DNA of 64,000 bases, from NCBI GenBank assembly GCA_030180135.1, contig CM058230.1, positions 61,350,580 to 61,414,579 of the forward strand, given 5' to 3'. A program made the translations under genes and the position numbers. The stretch comes from Orychophragmus violaceus (lineage: Eukaryota; Streptophyta; Magnoliopsida; Brassicales; Brassicaceae). A model generated the notes under the pieces. It worked only from the letters and a program-made list of their open reading frames with translations. It did not search any database and had not been told where the DNA came from. How positions within the stretch are numbered: position 1 is the first letter of the stretch; every line of letters begins with the position of its first letter. This document shows, in pieces, positions 1 to 10,745 of the stretch.

Positions 1-840
1 GTAAGATCTCTTTACAATCAGACACAACAGAGAACGAGACTATCAAAAACTAACAAAAACACAAGACAATTAGAAGAAAATCGCAAAAAGGATTGACATG
101 CAGCAAATGAATAAAGAAATTGAGTAGATCATGTTACCATACTTCCGATAGCCTCCTGTGACTTTGAGCAGTTTCACGACTCTCATAGGTTACCTCCACT
201 GCCGAATCTACCATCTATAACAAAACCAAGGTAGTTAAAGAGACATAATAAAGGAGCTAAGGTTTAGTTGTGGTAATCTTACTCATCTTCTTCCTCCACT
301 TTATGTTTTGGTTCTTCAGTTTCCTCCATATCATCATCAATCTATTCAACTGCGATCTCACAGAAACAGTCAAATCAATACATACTCTTATACCAAACAT
401 AAAACTATATTGGAAGATAGGAGTATCGATATACCGCTTTGTTGTCTTTGCCTTCTTCAAAAACAACATCAAGTAGCTTAGCACCAAGACTGCAATCATT
501 AAAATCAGAATAAAGTACTAGCGAATAACATCCAAAATCTAGAGCTTGTATCAATTACTTAATCAAGAAACATGAATCAACTCACTCGATCCATGGAGAG
601 AGGGCATCACCATCACCATCGTATCCATCGAGTGAAACCCAAGAGCATAGATGTGAAACCAGACGCTGGAGATGGATCGATGCCGGCACGACTCACCATG
701 CCGGCAGTAAAGCCAGACGCCGGATATGGATCGCCGACGAAAGCAGTTCTAAGGTTGGAGGCTGGGACGAACAGGAGAGAGGTCAAAGAGTAAGAGGTTT
801 CGGGTGTTAATTTTGGTGGGCTTAATGAATTTCTCAAAGT
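1..840 (-). other. Gene-like minus-strand region inside the CACTA element
   Basis: Read on the minus strand this stretch resembles the 5' part of a plant gene: a CT-rich leader around 840-600, short open stretches, and splice-like signals such as TTGTTATAG just before an ATG near 217 and a possible donor GTAACATG near 138. The longest minus-strand open stretches are 257-499 (80 codons) and 613-837 (74 codons). None resembles a transposase or a host family I know. It could be the first exons of the CACTA transposase gene or a captured host fragment. Confidence 0.25.
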
Positions 841-974
841 TAAAAAAGTAAGACTTAGAAATTATGTATGCAATAACTAAAACTTTTGGTGGCAAAGTGA
901 TACTTTTCAAGAAGTATTTGGCGCCTCTAAATGGTATAGAGAAAAAGTGTTATTGAGACATAAATTGGGACTTA

Positions 975-1221
975 GGCTCTAAATCGTGACCATTTGAAGA
1001 ACAATGAGAATGAGTAGAAAAAGAACGAAAAGGAATAAAATAATAAGAATTATTGTTCCTTTCCAAATTTGATGAGGAATAGTTTTGCTCTTTAGTTCTC
1101 TACGAAAGAGGGAATGAGAAGGAATTATGTGTAAAAAATATTACTTGTAAATGGTATATTTTTTAAGGAACGAAAGGCAATTCATTGTTCCTCCTCATTC
1201 CTTTGGTCACCATTTAGAGCC
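975..1221. mobile_element. Tourist/Harbinger-like MITE, 247 bp
   Basis: The ends GGCTCTAAATCGTGACC (975-991) and GGTCACCATTTAGAGCC (1205-1221) are inverted repeats with one mismatch in 17. The element is flanked on both sides by TTA (972-974 and 1222-1224), the TSD typical of PIF/Harbinger MITEs. The interior is AT-rich and non-coding. It is inserted in the CACTA end. Confidence 0.72.
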
Positions 1222-1364
1222 TTAATCTTCTCACTTTGTACATATTTTTAAAAAAAATCAGCATAGCATTGATTGAAAGCTATAGCATATTTAACATCTT
1301 CGCTTGGCATTTTTAATAGTAGTATGTGAATTCGCGCTATCGCGATATGCTATCAATACTCATA

Positions 1365-1376
1365 TTTCTTGTAGTG
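1365..1376 (-). repeat. CACTA terminal inverted repeat
   Basis: TTTCTTGTAGTG, the reverse complement of CACTACAAGAAA. It is followed directly by the TAT duplication at 1377-1379. Confidence 0.75.
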
Positions 1377-1925
1377 TATTTTCCTGTTGACCTTATCGGT
1401 CTTGTGCTGTGTGTTAGAGTCCCTGTGAGTCTGCATGTTTACTTTACTACACTAGGACTCTAGGGTGCGTTAGATCCCGCAAGTCTAGGATTGAAAGCGT
1501 TCCGGTACTTCCGACCCGATTGGATCCTTGGGTGGTGACCTGTCCGTTTCACATTGTGATTCTGGTTATGGTGTGAGCCTACTAAGTGACGCCTGTTAGT
1601 GTGTGGTCCGGAGAATACGGGATCATGTCCTAGGGTCGGACTGCATGGAAACTTAGGTTACCATGGGGTAGCCCGAGTCACTATGTATCGATGGATGGAG
1701 AACATTGTCCTAGGTCGTCGGACTTTGTCTTAACGTTTAGGAGTCGTGGGTAGTGGTAGTTACATCGTCGGTGACTATGTTAACCCGTGGAACTACCGAG
1801 TTCGCATAGTGGGCCCAGTGGTGTTAAGTTCGTTGTGCGCGGTAGATAGAAAGAGTATAATCCAGGGCATGTGCCGCAGCATCGTCGATTTCCGTAATTC
1901 TTTCCTTTCTTTTGCAAGTGCTTGT
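1377..1925 (+). repeat. E0 5' LTR, left segment
   Basis: Closely similar to about 20097-20645. The segment ends with CTTGT, the target duplication of Copia M1, and resumes at 9167. No gene is present; the short ORFs here are chance. Confidence 0.7.
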
Positions 1926-2577
1926 TGTTGGAAAGCCTAGGATCTAGGGTTCGTTATATCGAATCACTAACCTCGTTCTTACCTTGTACTGGCAGCGGAA
2001 TGATTGGTGAAACGAGATCAGCAATGACTCAAATGCTCCGCCTCTACCAGATACACACGCACACAAACCTGGAAAGCCGGGAAGCTAGTGCCGAATCTTG
2101 GGATTTCTGAGTTTCTGGTGTTTCTGCTTTCTCTGTCAAGAAAAGGTAAACGGCTAGGGTTCCAGGTCGAAACTATATGTCTATATAAAGACCTGGAATG
2201 ACTCAAACCGAGCTTTGGTTAATCCAATTCGTTTAAGTCATAAAATCGAAACATCAGTTTCGAAACCCGATATGTGTCGATCGACACACATACTGTGTCG
2301 ATCGACACACCACTCTAAACTCAATATTAATGTGTATCCAATATACATCAATATGATCATTACCATAATGATCATTCCCATATTTTACGCTTCCAGTTTG
2401 CTTTGGTGTGTGACCCTATAGGATCATATACTACTAGCAGTAAGTCTACAACTTACAGATTGCAAGAGGCTTCTAGCAAAACATTGCAACCGCCCAGTAT
2501 TATACGAAAGTCTGATCTCGACACACAACTATCATCAGGAGTGAGTACAAGTGTGATTTCAGGACACTATCCCAACA
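1926..2577 (-). repeat. M1 3' LTR
   Basis: TG...CA ends. It carries two tandem TGTGTCGATCGACACA palindromes (2273-2288 and 2294-2309), whereas the partner LTR has one; this explains its extra 21 bp. Confidence 0.92.
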
Positions 2578-2588
2578 ATCTCCCACTT
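2578..2588 (-). other. M1 polypurine tract
   Basis: On the minus strand AGTGGGAGAT directly precedes the 3' LTR, the normal position of the plus-strand primer of reverse transcription. The same tract occurs in P2, M3, M4 and M6. Confidence 0.8.
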
Positions 2589-3410
2589 GTACTGGAATCA
2601 TCAATTCCTATAATCCTTTTGTCTCTATATCTCGATTTGGCATAAGGCAAGATTGGTGTCATCCTTATTAAGCCAATATCGTGTTCATCGAACTCCTGAT
2701 CTATACGGAACAAGACAAACAACTGAACTACAGTTCGTTTGAGTGCGACCACACATTTTCTCAGTATTGAATCTTCGATAGGCCTTGAGATATTTATCTC
2801 CCGTTATACAGGAGGGACAAATCACATCTTGTTCCATCCCTGTTCCTACACACACTTCATGATATACCTAAGAAATGTCGTTATAGCCGCCAGTTACGGG
2901 TCGACGTTTGACAAGGTTAAAGTGTACCAATTCATATGCTAGAAAGCATTATGAACTCAGGTCTAAGGACTATACTCTATAGTCGTAATGAGAATCTCTC
3001 ATGACACATATATAACTATCTTGGAGACTTCTCATTAGCGGGTCACGTCCGATCATATGTTCATCAACATATATATATATGTGACTGACTGTGATAATCA
3101 TATCATTGACTCCATGAAACTTAGTCAACAGTCACCTCACAATCTAGTCTCTCACGGTTGTCATTGTCCCACTTTGACAACCTCGACTAGGGACACATCA
3201 TAATTTATGTCATCTATAACTTATAGGGTTTCATGATCAAGTCCTCAACTTGATGACCTATAATATGACATAAACTTATTTTGGGACCATTATTTAGATC
3301 ACAATAAATAATGCTGAAATCAAATTTCATTAAACATATCCAAAAGTATGTTTGCAAGAACATCTTAATATAACTAAAATAAAACCACAAAACTCCCACT
3401 AGAATCAAGA
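2589..3410 (-). other. M1 3' untranslated region
   Basis: About 820 bp between the RNase H stop and the PPT, without coding potential in the element sense. Homologous stretches are present in P2, M3, M4 and M6. An antisense open frame at 2739-2942 recurs in the relatives but shows no sign of protein selection. Confidence 0.6.
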
Positions 3411-3893
3411 TTACATCTTAAGATCTCTAATGCCTACAGCAGTCGTATGACTCTCATGCTTAGGCCTTGGGAGTGGCTTAGTCAGAGGATCAGCGACATT
3501 CTCGTCCGTCGGAACTCGGCTGATCTTCACATCACCTCTATTGACGATATCACGAATCAGGTGATATCTCCTCTCTACGTGTTTGGACTTCTGGTGTGAC
3601 CTGGGTTCTTTCGCCTGAGCAATGGCTCCATTGTTGTCACAAAATAAAGCCACTGGCTCCAAGATACTAGGAACCACACCAAGTTCAGTCATGAACTTCT
3701 TGATCCAAACAGCTTCCTTTGCCGCTTCTGAAGCAGCAACATATTCAGCTTCCGTCGTGGAATCAGCTACGGTATTCTTCTTAGAGCTCTTCCAGCTCAC
3801 TGCACCGCCATTTAGACAGAAGACATATCCAGACTGTGATCGGAAATCGTCTATGTCCGTCTGAAAACTTGCATCAGTGAATCCATTCACCAC
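3411..3893 (-). pseudogene. M1 RNase H domain (C-terminal pol segment)
   Basis: Copia RNase H, which removes the RNA strand of the RNA:DNA hybrid. Visible motifs are the first catalytic Asp in GFTDASF, SGYVFCLNGGAVSW, STTEAEYVAASEAAKE with the catalytic Glu, and FCDNNGAIA with a catalytic Asp. The typical end DENVADPLTKPLP is present. It is in frame with 3912-4409 and is separated only by a TAA that replaced a Tyr codon after KDKFLV. The domain is complete but cut off from the rest of pol. Confidence 0.88.
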
Positions 3894-3911
3894 AAGTTCT
3901 TCACTTCCTCC

Positions 3912-4409
3912 TTATACCAAGAACTTATCCTTGGTATGTCTCAAATACTTGAGAATATTCTTGACAGCTGTCCAGTGATCTTCACCTGGATCAGATTGGT
4001 ATCTACTCGTCATGCTTAACGCGTAAGCTACATCTGGACGAGTGCAGAGCATGTCATACATGATAGATCCTATTGCAGAAGCATAAGGAATCCAACCCAT
4101 GCGTTCTCGCTCAGCCTGTGTCGCCGGACACTGCTTCTTGGTGAGACTAATGCCATGAGACATCGGTATGAAGCCCTTCTTGGAATCATGCATCTTGAAT
4201 CTGTGCAACACCTTATCAATATAAGTGTCCTGGCACAGTCCAATCAGCCTGTTCGCTCTATCTCTGTAGATTCTGATTCCAAGAATGTATGCGGCTTCTC
4301 CCATGTCTTTCATGGAAAAACAACTTCCGAGCCAAGTCTTAACAGACTGAAGCAACAGAACGTCATTACCGAGAAGGAGTATGTCATCGACATACAGTAC
4401 TAGAAACAC
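3912..4409 (-). pseudogene. M1 reverse transcriptase, C-terminal half
   Basis: Contains the RT catalytic box LYVDDILLLGND and the thumb and connection region with SKKGFIPMSHG and GSIMYDMLCTRPDVAYALS. Upstream, about 4410-4597 still encodes [10 protein letters not shown] and [14 protein letters not shown] but in a broken frame with a TAA. The C-terminus runs into the TAA before the RNase H piece. Confidence 0.88.
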
Positions 4410-4597
4410 AATTCCGCTCCCACTAGTCTTCTTGTATACACATGGTTCTTCTTCGTTCTTGATGAAACCAAATTATTTTACTGCTTCATCAAAACAAAGA
4501 TTCCAACTCCGTGATGCTTGCTTCAATCCATAAATGGATTTATGAAGCTTGCATACCTTCCCAGCATTCTTAGGATCTACAAAACCCTCAGGTTGTG

Positions 4598-7351
4598 TCA
4601 TATACCATTGAGGAAGGCGGTTTTGACATCCATCTGCCAAATCTCATAGTCATAATGAGCGGCTGTTGCTAGAAGAATCCGAATGGATTTAAGCATAGCG
4701 ACTGGGGAATAGGTTTCATCATAGTCAACACCATGAATCTGTTTGAAACCTTTAGGCACCAACCTAGCTTTGTAAATTTGGACATTACCATCCACGTCAA
4801 TCTTCTTCTTGAAGATCCATTTACTCTCAATGGCTTTTGCACCATTAGGTAAATCGACCAAGGACCATACTTGGTTTTCTAACTTGGATCCCATTTCGGA
4901 TTTAGAGGCTCCAAGCCACTTTTCGGAGTCCGGGCCCATCATTGCTTCCGCGAAGGTCGCTGGTTCGTCACTTTCAATGATCATCAGATCATTGCAATTG
5001 GTCACGAGAAATCCATAATATCTCTCGGGTTCGTGACGGATCCTTCCGGATCTGCGAACTTCAGGCTCCACAGGCGCGGGTTCCACAGAACTTTGTGGAT
5101 CCAACTGCTGCTCTTCCTCAGCAGGTTGAGCAGTCTCCTGTGCATCTTGAATTTCTTCGAGATGTACTTTACTCCCACTGTTTTTCTTAGAAAGAAATTC
5201 TCTCTCAAGAAAAGAACAGTCCCGAGCAACAAAAACTTTGTTCTCAGATTGGTTGTAAAAGTAGCAAGCCTTGGTTTCCCTAGGATAACCAACGAAGTAA
5301 CATTTATCTGAATTGGGCGTGAGCTTGTCAGAGATTAAACGTTTGACATAAGCCTCACAACCCAAAATCTTCAGGAAAGACAAACTTGGAATATTCCGAG
5401 TCCACAATTCATGTGGTGTCTTTTCCACTGATTTAGATGGCACCCTATTTAGTGTAAACGCAGACGTTTCTAGAGCGTATCCCCAAAAGGATAATGGAAG
5501 ATCTGAATGACTCATCATAGACCGAACCATATCCAATAAGGTTCGATTCCTCCTCTCTGACACTCCATTCCATTGGGGTGTTCCAGGAGGAGTGAGTTGT
5601 GAAACAATTCCACACTCGCTCAGATAGTCGCTGAACTCTTGACTCAAGTATTCTCCTCCGCGATCTGACCGTAGAACTTTGACACTTTTGCCAAGTTGGT
5701 TCTGCACTTCATTCTTGAATTCTTTGAATCTATCAAAGGATTCTGACTTGTGTCTCATCAAATAGACATAGCCATACCTACTGAAGTCATCAGTGAAGGT
5801 AATGAAGTACTTGTAATTTCCTCTGGCAACAATGCTCATTGGCCCACATACATCAGTATGAATAAGGCCCAATAAATCACTGGCCCTTTCATTCGGTTTG
5901 TTGAAAGGGGCCCTAGCCATTTTGCCCATCAAGCAAGATTCGCATTTCTCACATGATTCAAAATCAAATGAGCCCAGAAGCCCATTTCGATGGAGTCTCT
6001 GAATGCGTTTCTCATTGATATGGCCCAAACGACAATGCCATAAGAAAGTCGGGTTTTCGTCATTTGACTTAAACCGCTTTGTATTTATGTTAAAGACAGG
6101 CATTTCTTGGTTTAAGACATATAACCCATTATCTAATGGGGCGCTACCATAAAACGTACCATCACGATTAAAAGAACAAACTTTATTCTTAACAGCAAAA
6201 TCAAAACCTTCCAAATCCAAAACGGAAACTAAAATTATGTTTCTGCTAATCGCAGGTACATAGTAGCAATTATTCAATTCTAAAACCATGCCCGAAGGTA
6301 AAGACAAATCATAAGTGCCTACGGCCAATGCAGCAACCTTAGCTCCATTCCCGACTCGTAGCTCCACTTGTCCTTGCTTCAGTGTTCTACTGTTTCTTAG
6401 TGCCTGCACATTAGTACAAATATGAGCACCGCAGCCGTTATCCAATACCCACGAAGTAGAACTAGAAGACATAACATTAAGTTCGATAACATAAATACCT
6501 GAGTCAGACGAATCATACGTCTTCTTCAGCTTCTTGTAATCTTCCATGAACTTCTTGCAGTCTCTCTTCCAATGCCCTAGCTGCTTGCAGTAGTTGCATT
6601 TGTCCTCGGGGGAAGGCCCGGATTTGGGCTTGGGCTTGTCTTGACTCTCAGTCTGGACAGCTTTGGCCTTTCCCTTATCCTTACTAGGTTTCTTAAACCT
6701 TTTACTCCCTTGTACCATCAGTACACTGGGAGTTGCCTTCTTGAGATTCGGCTCTGCTGTTTTAAGCATGTCGTGCAACTCAGTCAATGTCTTAGTCATG
6801 TTTTGCATGTTGTAGTTCATGATGAACTGATCAAAACACGACGGCAAAGACTGCAGAATCATGTCAGTGGCTAGCTCCTGGCTAATGGCACAGTCCAGTT
6901 TCCCCAGGTTATCAATGTAACCCATCATTTTAAGGACATGAGGACTTACTGGACTGTCCCTAGCCAGCTTGCAATCCATGAGAGATTTAACCGTCTGGTA
7001 TCTCTCTGTGCGAGCTTGCTCCTGAAACAAAGCTTTCAGGCTGTTAATAATCTCAATCGGTGACATCACGTTCTCATATTGCTTTTGCAGCTCAGAGTTC
7101 ATAGTCACCAGCATTAGACAATTAACGTCTTTGACATCAGCTGAATGCTTATCCCAAGCATTCTTATCTGCCTGCGTGGCATTGGAACGTGGCCTCTTGG
7201 GGAGAACTCTTGTAAGGACATATTCCTTGTTCTCCTGCCTGAGAACTATTCTCAGGTTCCAATACCATTCCAAGAAATTTGATCCATTAAGCTTGTCCTT
7301 CTCAAGGACGGATCTTAGCGAGAAAGTGTTGATGTGAGTTGAGACAGACAT
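4598..7351 (-). CDS. M1 Copia Gag-Protease-Integrase-RT (5' part), 917 aa
   Basis: Polyprotein of a Ty1/Copia element starting [10 protein letters not shown]. Order: Gag with the zinc knuckle [14 protein letters not shown] (about residues 253-266); protease with VLDNGCGAH (about 302), where the usual D-S/T-G triad reads D-N-G; integrase zinc region HCRLGH...CESCLMGK; the D,D,E core ([27 protein letters not shown]); then RT to [12 protein letters not shown]. The frame is lost just after this point, where relatives have [13 protein letters not shown], so a small deletion removed a few codons and shifted the frame. No full pol can be made. The start lies about 1.2 kb downstream of the PBS. Confidence 0.93.
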   Translation of the reverse strand: MSVSTHINTFSLRSVLEKDKLNGSNFLEWYWNLRIVLRQENKEYVLTRVLPKRPRSNATQADKNAWDKHSADVKDVNCLMLVTMNSELQKQYENVMSPIEIINSLKALFQEQARTERYQTVKSLMDCKLARDSPVSPHVLKMMGYIDNLGKLDCAISQELATDMILQSLPSCFDQFIMNYNMQNMTKTLTELHDMLKTAEPNLKKATPSVLMVQGSKRFKKPSKDKGKAKAVQTESQDKPKPKSGPSPEDKCNYCKQLGHWKRDCKKFMEDYKKLKKTYDSSDSGIYVIELNVMSSSSTSWVLDNGCGAHICTNVQALRNSRTLKQGQVELRVGNGAKVAALAVGTYDLSLPSGMVLELNNCYYVPAISRNIILVSVLDLEGFDFAVKNKVCSFNRDGTFYGSAPLDNGLYVLNQEMPVFNINTKRFKSNDENPTFLWHCRLGHINEKRIQRLHRNGLLGSFDFESCEKCESCLMGKMARAPFNKPNERASDLLGLIHTDVCGPMSIVARGNYKYFITFTDDFSRYGYVYLMRHKSESFDRFKEFKNEVQNQLGKSVKVLRSDRGGEYLSQEFSDYLSECGIVSQLTPPGTPQWNGVSERRNRTLLDMVRSMMSHSDLPLSFWGYALETSAFTLNRVPSKSVEKTPHELWTRNIPSLSFLKILGCEAYVKRLISDKLTPNSDKCYFVGYPRETKACYFYNQSENKVFVARDCSFLEREFLSKKNSGSKVHLEEIQDAQETAQPAEEEQQLDPQSSVEPAPVEPEVRRSGRIRHEPERYYGFLVTNCNDLMIIESDEPATFAEAMMGPDSEKWLGASKSEMGSKLENQVWSLVDLPNGAKAIESKWIFKKKIDVDGNVQIYKARLVPKGFKQIHGVDYDETYSPVAMLKSIRILLATAAHYDYEIWQMDVKTAFLNGI

Positions 7352-8522
7352 AGTTGTAATTAAAAAAGGTAGAGGTTTTAGTTATGATGCTCAAGAAATG
7401 AGAATTCTTATCTAATAAGAAAACTCACATTGTATTCAAAAACTATGTTTCCTCAGATGAATACAATAAACCAAGATCCTCAGATTACCAAAATTTGAGT
7501 GGGCGACTCGCCATCACCCAAACTTTAGTTATCTAGGTAAGAAAATCATTGCTAATTGTACCCAGTACAACTCTTGGTCGCAGATAAGAAAATTCATGTC
7601 TTATCCACTCTGATGTCACTGGGCCCAGAACTTCCGATAGCCCAGTCAAGTAAACCAATCTCTTCAGTCTTGTGATCATTGACAGTCGCACTGCAAGTCT
7701 ATCAATGATCACCTGCCTTACTCATGTAGTTGTGGATACCAAGGACTCCAAGGCTATCCAACAACGAAACGAGTCTTGACAGTAGACAAGATCGGGCAAG
7801 ACATCAAGATCACTTGATATTAAGTTGAGGAAAAGAACTATTTAATCTTGATGCATATCCAATATACATCCAAGAATTTATTTAATTACTATAGTTTAAT
7901 CTAGAACTTTAGGAGTAAATTTGGTCTGGCATTCGCAAATTTGATGTCCAACCATCAAGTCTGCGGTTGGTGTGTCGATCGATACCAACCATTGGCATCG
8001 GTCGACACAACCCAATTTAAACCGGACTTCGATAGCCGGTCAAACCGGATCAAATTTACTTAACCGATTCAATCTAATTGAACCGGTCCGGTTTAGTGGT
8101 CCATGTCGATCGACACAGAGTTATCGTCACACAACTCTGTGTCGATCGACATTACCAACCAGAACCGAATTGGTTAATAAACTTAACCATGCGAGATAAC
8201 CGGTTCAATCCAATTGAACCGATCTATCCATTCGCATAATCTGTGTCGACCGACACACCCAGTGTATCGATCGACATAGTAGGGATACGGATATTCGATC
8301 GCTGATCAAAACCCTAAAAAAAAATTAAAACGTTTTGCGGCATGTCGACCGACACAAGCTTAGTGTAGATCGACACAGTGCGAAAACAGCAGTTCATCGT
8401 TTTTCAACAGAAACTTAATCCGAGATTAAAATCTTCAACCCCCGATTTAACAGGCAGTAAACTAATCAAATTCATCAGTATTCGATTTAAATGCCTTAGA
8501 TTCAATAGACTAAACCCTAATA
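7352..8522 (-). other. M1 leader (PBS to gag)
   Basis: Non-coding leader with several CGATCG-core palindromes (7976, 7999, 8107, 8143, 8247, 8268, 8346, 8367) and GGTTCAAT/ATTGAACC palindromes near 8055 and 8205. It carries one copy of a leader block (about 7650-7790) that is duplicated in P2, P5 and M4. Confidence 0.7.
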
Positions 8523-8534
8523 GCTCTGATACCA
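8523..8534 (-). other. M1 primer-binding site (tRNA-Met)
   Basis: Minus strand TGGTATCAGAGC, complementary to the 3' end of initiator tRNA-Met, one base from the 5' LTR. Confidence 0.9.
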
Positions 8535-8535
8535 C

Positions 8536-9166
8536 TGTTGGAAAGCCTAGGATCTAGGGTTCGTTATATCGAATCACTAACCTCGTTCTTACCTTGTACT
8601 GGCAGCGGAATGATTGGTGAAACGAGATCAGCAGCGACTCAAATGCTTCGCCTCTACCAGATACACACGCACACAAACCTGCAAAGCCGGGATGCTAGTG
8701 CCGGATATTGGGATTTCTGAGTTTCTGGTGTTTCTGCTTTCTCTGTCAAGAAAAGGTAAACGGCTAGGGTTCCAGGTCGGAACTATATGTCTATATAAAG
8801 ACCTGGAATGACTCAAACCGAGCTTTGGTTAATCCAATTCGTTTAAGTCATAAAATCGAAACATCAGTTTCGAAACCCGATCTGTGTCGATCGACACACC
8901 ACTCTAAACTCAATATTAATGTGTATCCAATATACATCAATATGATCATTACCATAATGATCATTCCCATATTTTACGCTTCCAGTTTGCTTAGGTGTGT
9001 GACCCTATAGGATCATATAATACTGGCAGTAAGTCTACAACTTACAGATTGCAAGAGGCTTCTAGCAAAACATTGCAACCGCCCAGTATTATATGAAAGT
9101 TTGATCTCGACACACAACTATCATCAGGAGTGAGTACAAGTGTGATTTCAGGACACTATCCCAACA
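8536..9166 (-). repeat. M1 5' LTR
   Basis: 631 bp, TGTTGG...CCAACA, with one TGTGTCGATCGACACA palindrome near 8884. On the minus strand the transcription start should be here; TCTATATAAAGACC (about 8790-8803) is a TATA-like stretch but was not assigned with confidence. Confidence 0.9.
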
Positions 9167-9817
9167 CTTGTGTGTTGTGGGTTTATCACATCATGGTGGC
9201 ACGTGATAAACAATTTCTTCTTGTGCTTGTTATTTTGGGTTTTGGGGTAGGAAATTGTAGTTTTAGATAGACTAGAAGCCGTTAGTGGGGTGCCGACTCG
9301 CTGGGTGATCTTAGATCGCTCATTAGACTCTTTTCTGTTTTCAGGTTTAGCAGAGATGGACGCATGAGGTCCTTGGTGTAGTTTCAGGATCGCTTATGGC
9401 TGGAGTTCTTGATTCGATGATTTTTGATGGTTATTTTTCGGTTCGGCTTTGGTGCCTATTTAAATGTGTTTATTTGTGAGTAGATCTTAATAGGCAAATT
9501 GTTTTGTAAATTTCATAAACGTTATATAAACGTTTATCTACTTCGAAATGAATACGCTTCCATGGTATATTGGTTTCGTCCGAACCGACACAACTCGCGG
9601 AATTAATACAGGTGAAAAGCTTTGTATTGTGGAAGCGAGGTAAACGGGGTCAAGGGCGGTTTGGTGCGACCCATTGACTCGAACCGGACTATCTATGACT
9701 TTGTATTGTGACGAACTTTTCCGGGTTGACTTGCTTGGGTTCGACTTGGTCATGTTCTTGTTTGATTGTTGAACGGTTAGCTCGTCGGTTAGCGGATAAT
9801 GGGAAACGGGCGTTACA
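9167..9817 (+). repeat. E0 5' LTR, right segment
   Basis: Continues the E0 LTR after M1. Homologous to about 20641-21284 and ends CGTTACA at 9817, as does the 3' LTR. No gene. Confidence 0.7.
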
Positions 9818-9822
9818 AAAGG

Positions 9823-9835
9823 TGGTATCCGGGCC
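9823..9835 (+). other. E0 primer-binding site (degenerate tRNA-Met)
   Basis: TGGTATCCGGGCC differs from TGGTATCAGAGCC at two positions and lies five bases after the LTR end. Confidence 0.55.
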
Positions 9836-10064
9836 TGGTTCGTCATGGGTTACGAAACGGTTCATTTCTAAGTGTTTTTCGTGTTTTATCGAGTCAAATT
9901 GTTGCCCAAGCATATATTAAGAAACCAAGCCGCGTCTATCAAACCCGGGGGAATGGGAATTATGATTTTTGTATTATTGTTCTAACATTTCATGTTTTTG
10001 ATTTCAAACATGCATCAGATTGTCTCAGGGAGGAGCGGGGAGTACGTGGGACTGTTCCGTCGTC

Positions 10065-10745
10065 ATGATTAGTGAGGGGTCTGCGGGATCCGACCAGGTC
10101 CATCCGGGGCCACATGTGCCAGATTACACTTGGGGATCACATATCTCCAACCCTCCGCCTGTACCATTGAGAGCGCGTGTAGGCGCATCAGCACCACTGG
10201 CCTCTACCTCCCCACCACCAGTGCCGTTTTACCCTGTGTCGATCCATGATGATGCGGACTCTGCTGATCCGTATGTGGGATTTTTGGATTGGTTCAGGTT
10301 AGAAGATCTGGAGTTGCCGCCATTGCCGCCGCTTGCACCTGGGCAGGCTGTCCTGCCCGAGCCACATGAGCCTATCTTGGAGGCGCCAGAAGTCCTTGTG
10401 CCGTTCAGTTTTGGAGATTTCGTGCTTAGCTCGCTACCTACCGACTTCGATTTAGAGATGGAGCCGGTTGACCCATATCAGCGTCAGGAGTGGGAGCTCC
10501 GTGTCGCCGAGCAGACCGCCATGCTCGCCGACGCTTTGGACCAGCATATTGGCGCGCACCATCATCCTCAGCCTCAATCCTCTTTCTCACCCGAGTCTTC
10601 TGAATCTCCGCCACCAGAGAAGCCACATTACCCACAGTGTGATGCCTGCGGAGCTCGAGGATTCCATTTCTATTGGTGTCTAGTACCTTCGAATCCACGT
10701 TACCAGGAACCTTACCAGCCTATGCCATTACCCGACATTTGTTAG
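10065..10745 (+). pseudogene. E0 Gag-like protein with zinc knuckles, broken by a stop
   Basis: Begins MISEGSAGSDQ (ATG 10065; the frame is open from 10020 without an ATG). It is Pro- and acid-rich, then has a Cys/His cluster CDACGARGFHFYWC and, across a TAG at 10743-10745, the pattern C-x2-C-GNYG-H-LAPI-C, a retroviral-type CCHC knuckle whose second position is now the stop. The same frame stays open to a TAG near 10950 with two further knuckle-like remnants. This indicates an RNA-binding Gag. No protease or pol follows. The family is not recognised. Confidence 0.5.

Larger units (their letters stand above)
1..1376 (-). mobile_element. CACTA (En/Spm-type) DNA transposon, terminal part
   Basis: The right end at 1365-1376 is the reverse complement of CACTACAAGAAA, the classic CACTA terminal inverted repeat. 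The 110 bases before it hold several short subterminal repeats around GCTATAGC and TGCTATC, as expected for transposase-binding sites. The next three bases, TAT (1377-1379), fit the 3-bp target duplication of this superfamily. A homologous LTR at about 20097-20099 shows the unoccupied TAT site. The other end was not found and must lie left of the window. A gene-like minus-strand region (1-840) is in the position expected for the element's own gene. Confidence 0.72.
1926..9166 (-). mobile_element. M1: full-length Copia element, TSD CTTGT
   Basis: LTRs of 652 bp (1926-2577) and 631 bp (8536-9166) start TGTTGG and end CCAACA. The element is flanked by perfect CTTGT duplications at 1921-1925 and 9167-9171. 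The internal region on the minus strand has a tRNA-Met PBS, a long leader, gag-protease-integrase-RT-RNase H and a PPT next to the 3' LTR. I count about 14 substitutions plus one 21-bp indel between the LTRs, roughly 2 percent. The E0 3' LTR shows the empty site near 20640. Confidence 0.93.

Noticed and set aside
572..793. Plus-strand ORF with a His run
   Set aside because: Antisense to the gene-like region, low complexity, no family.
2739..2942. 67-codon frame antisense to M1, also at 17938-18141, 24027-24230 and 36532-36735
   Set aside because: Same length in four copies, but M1 lacks the ATG and I count 24 base differences causing 17 amino-acid changes between M1 and M4. This is conservation of the element's 3' region, not of a protein.
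10438..10698. Minus-strand ORF opposite the E0 Gag
   Set aside because: Shadow of the GC-rich Gag frame; the plus strand has the zinc knuckles.
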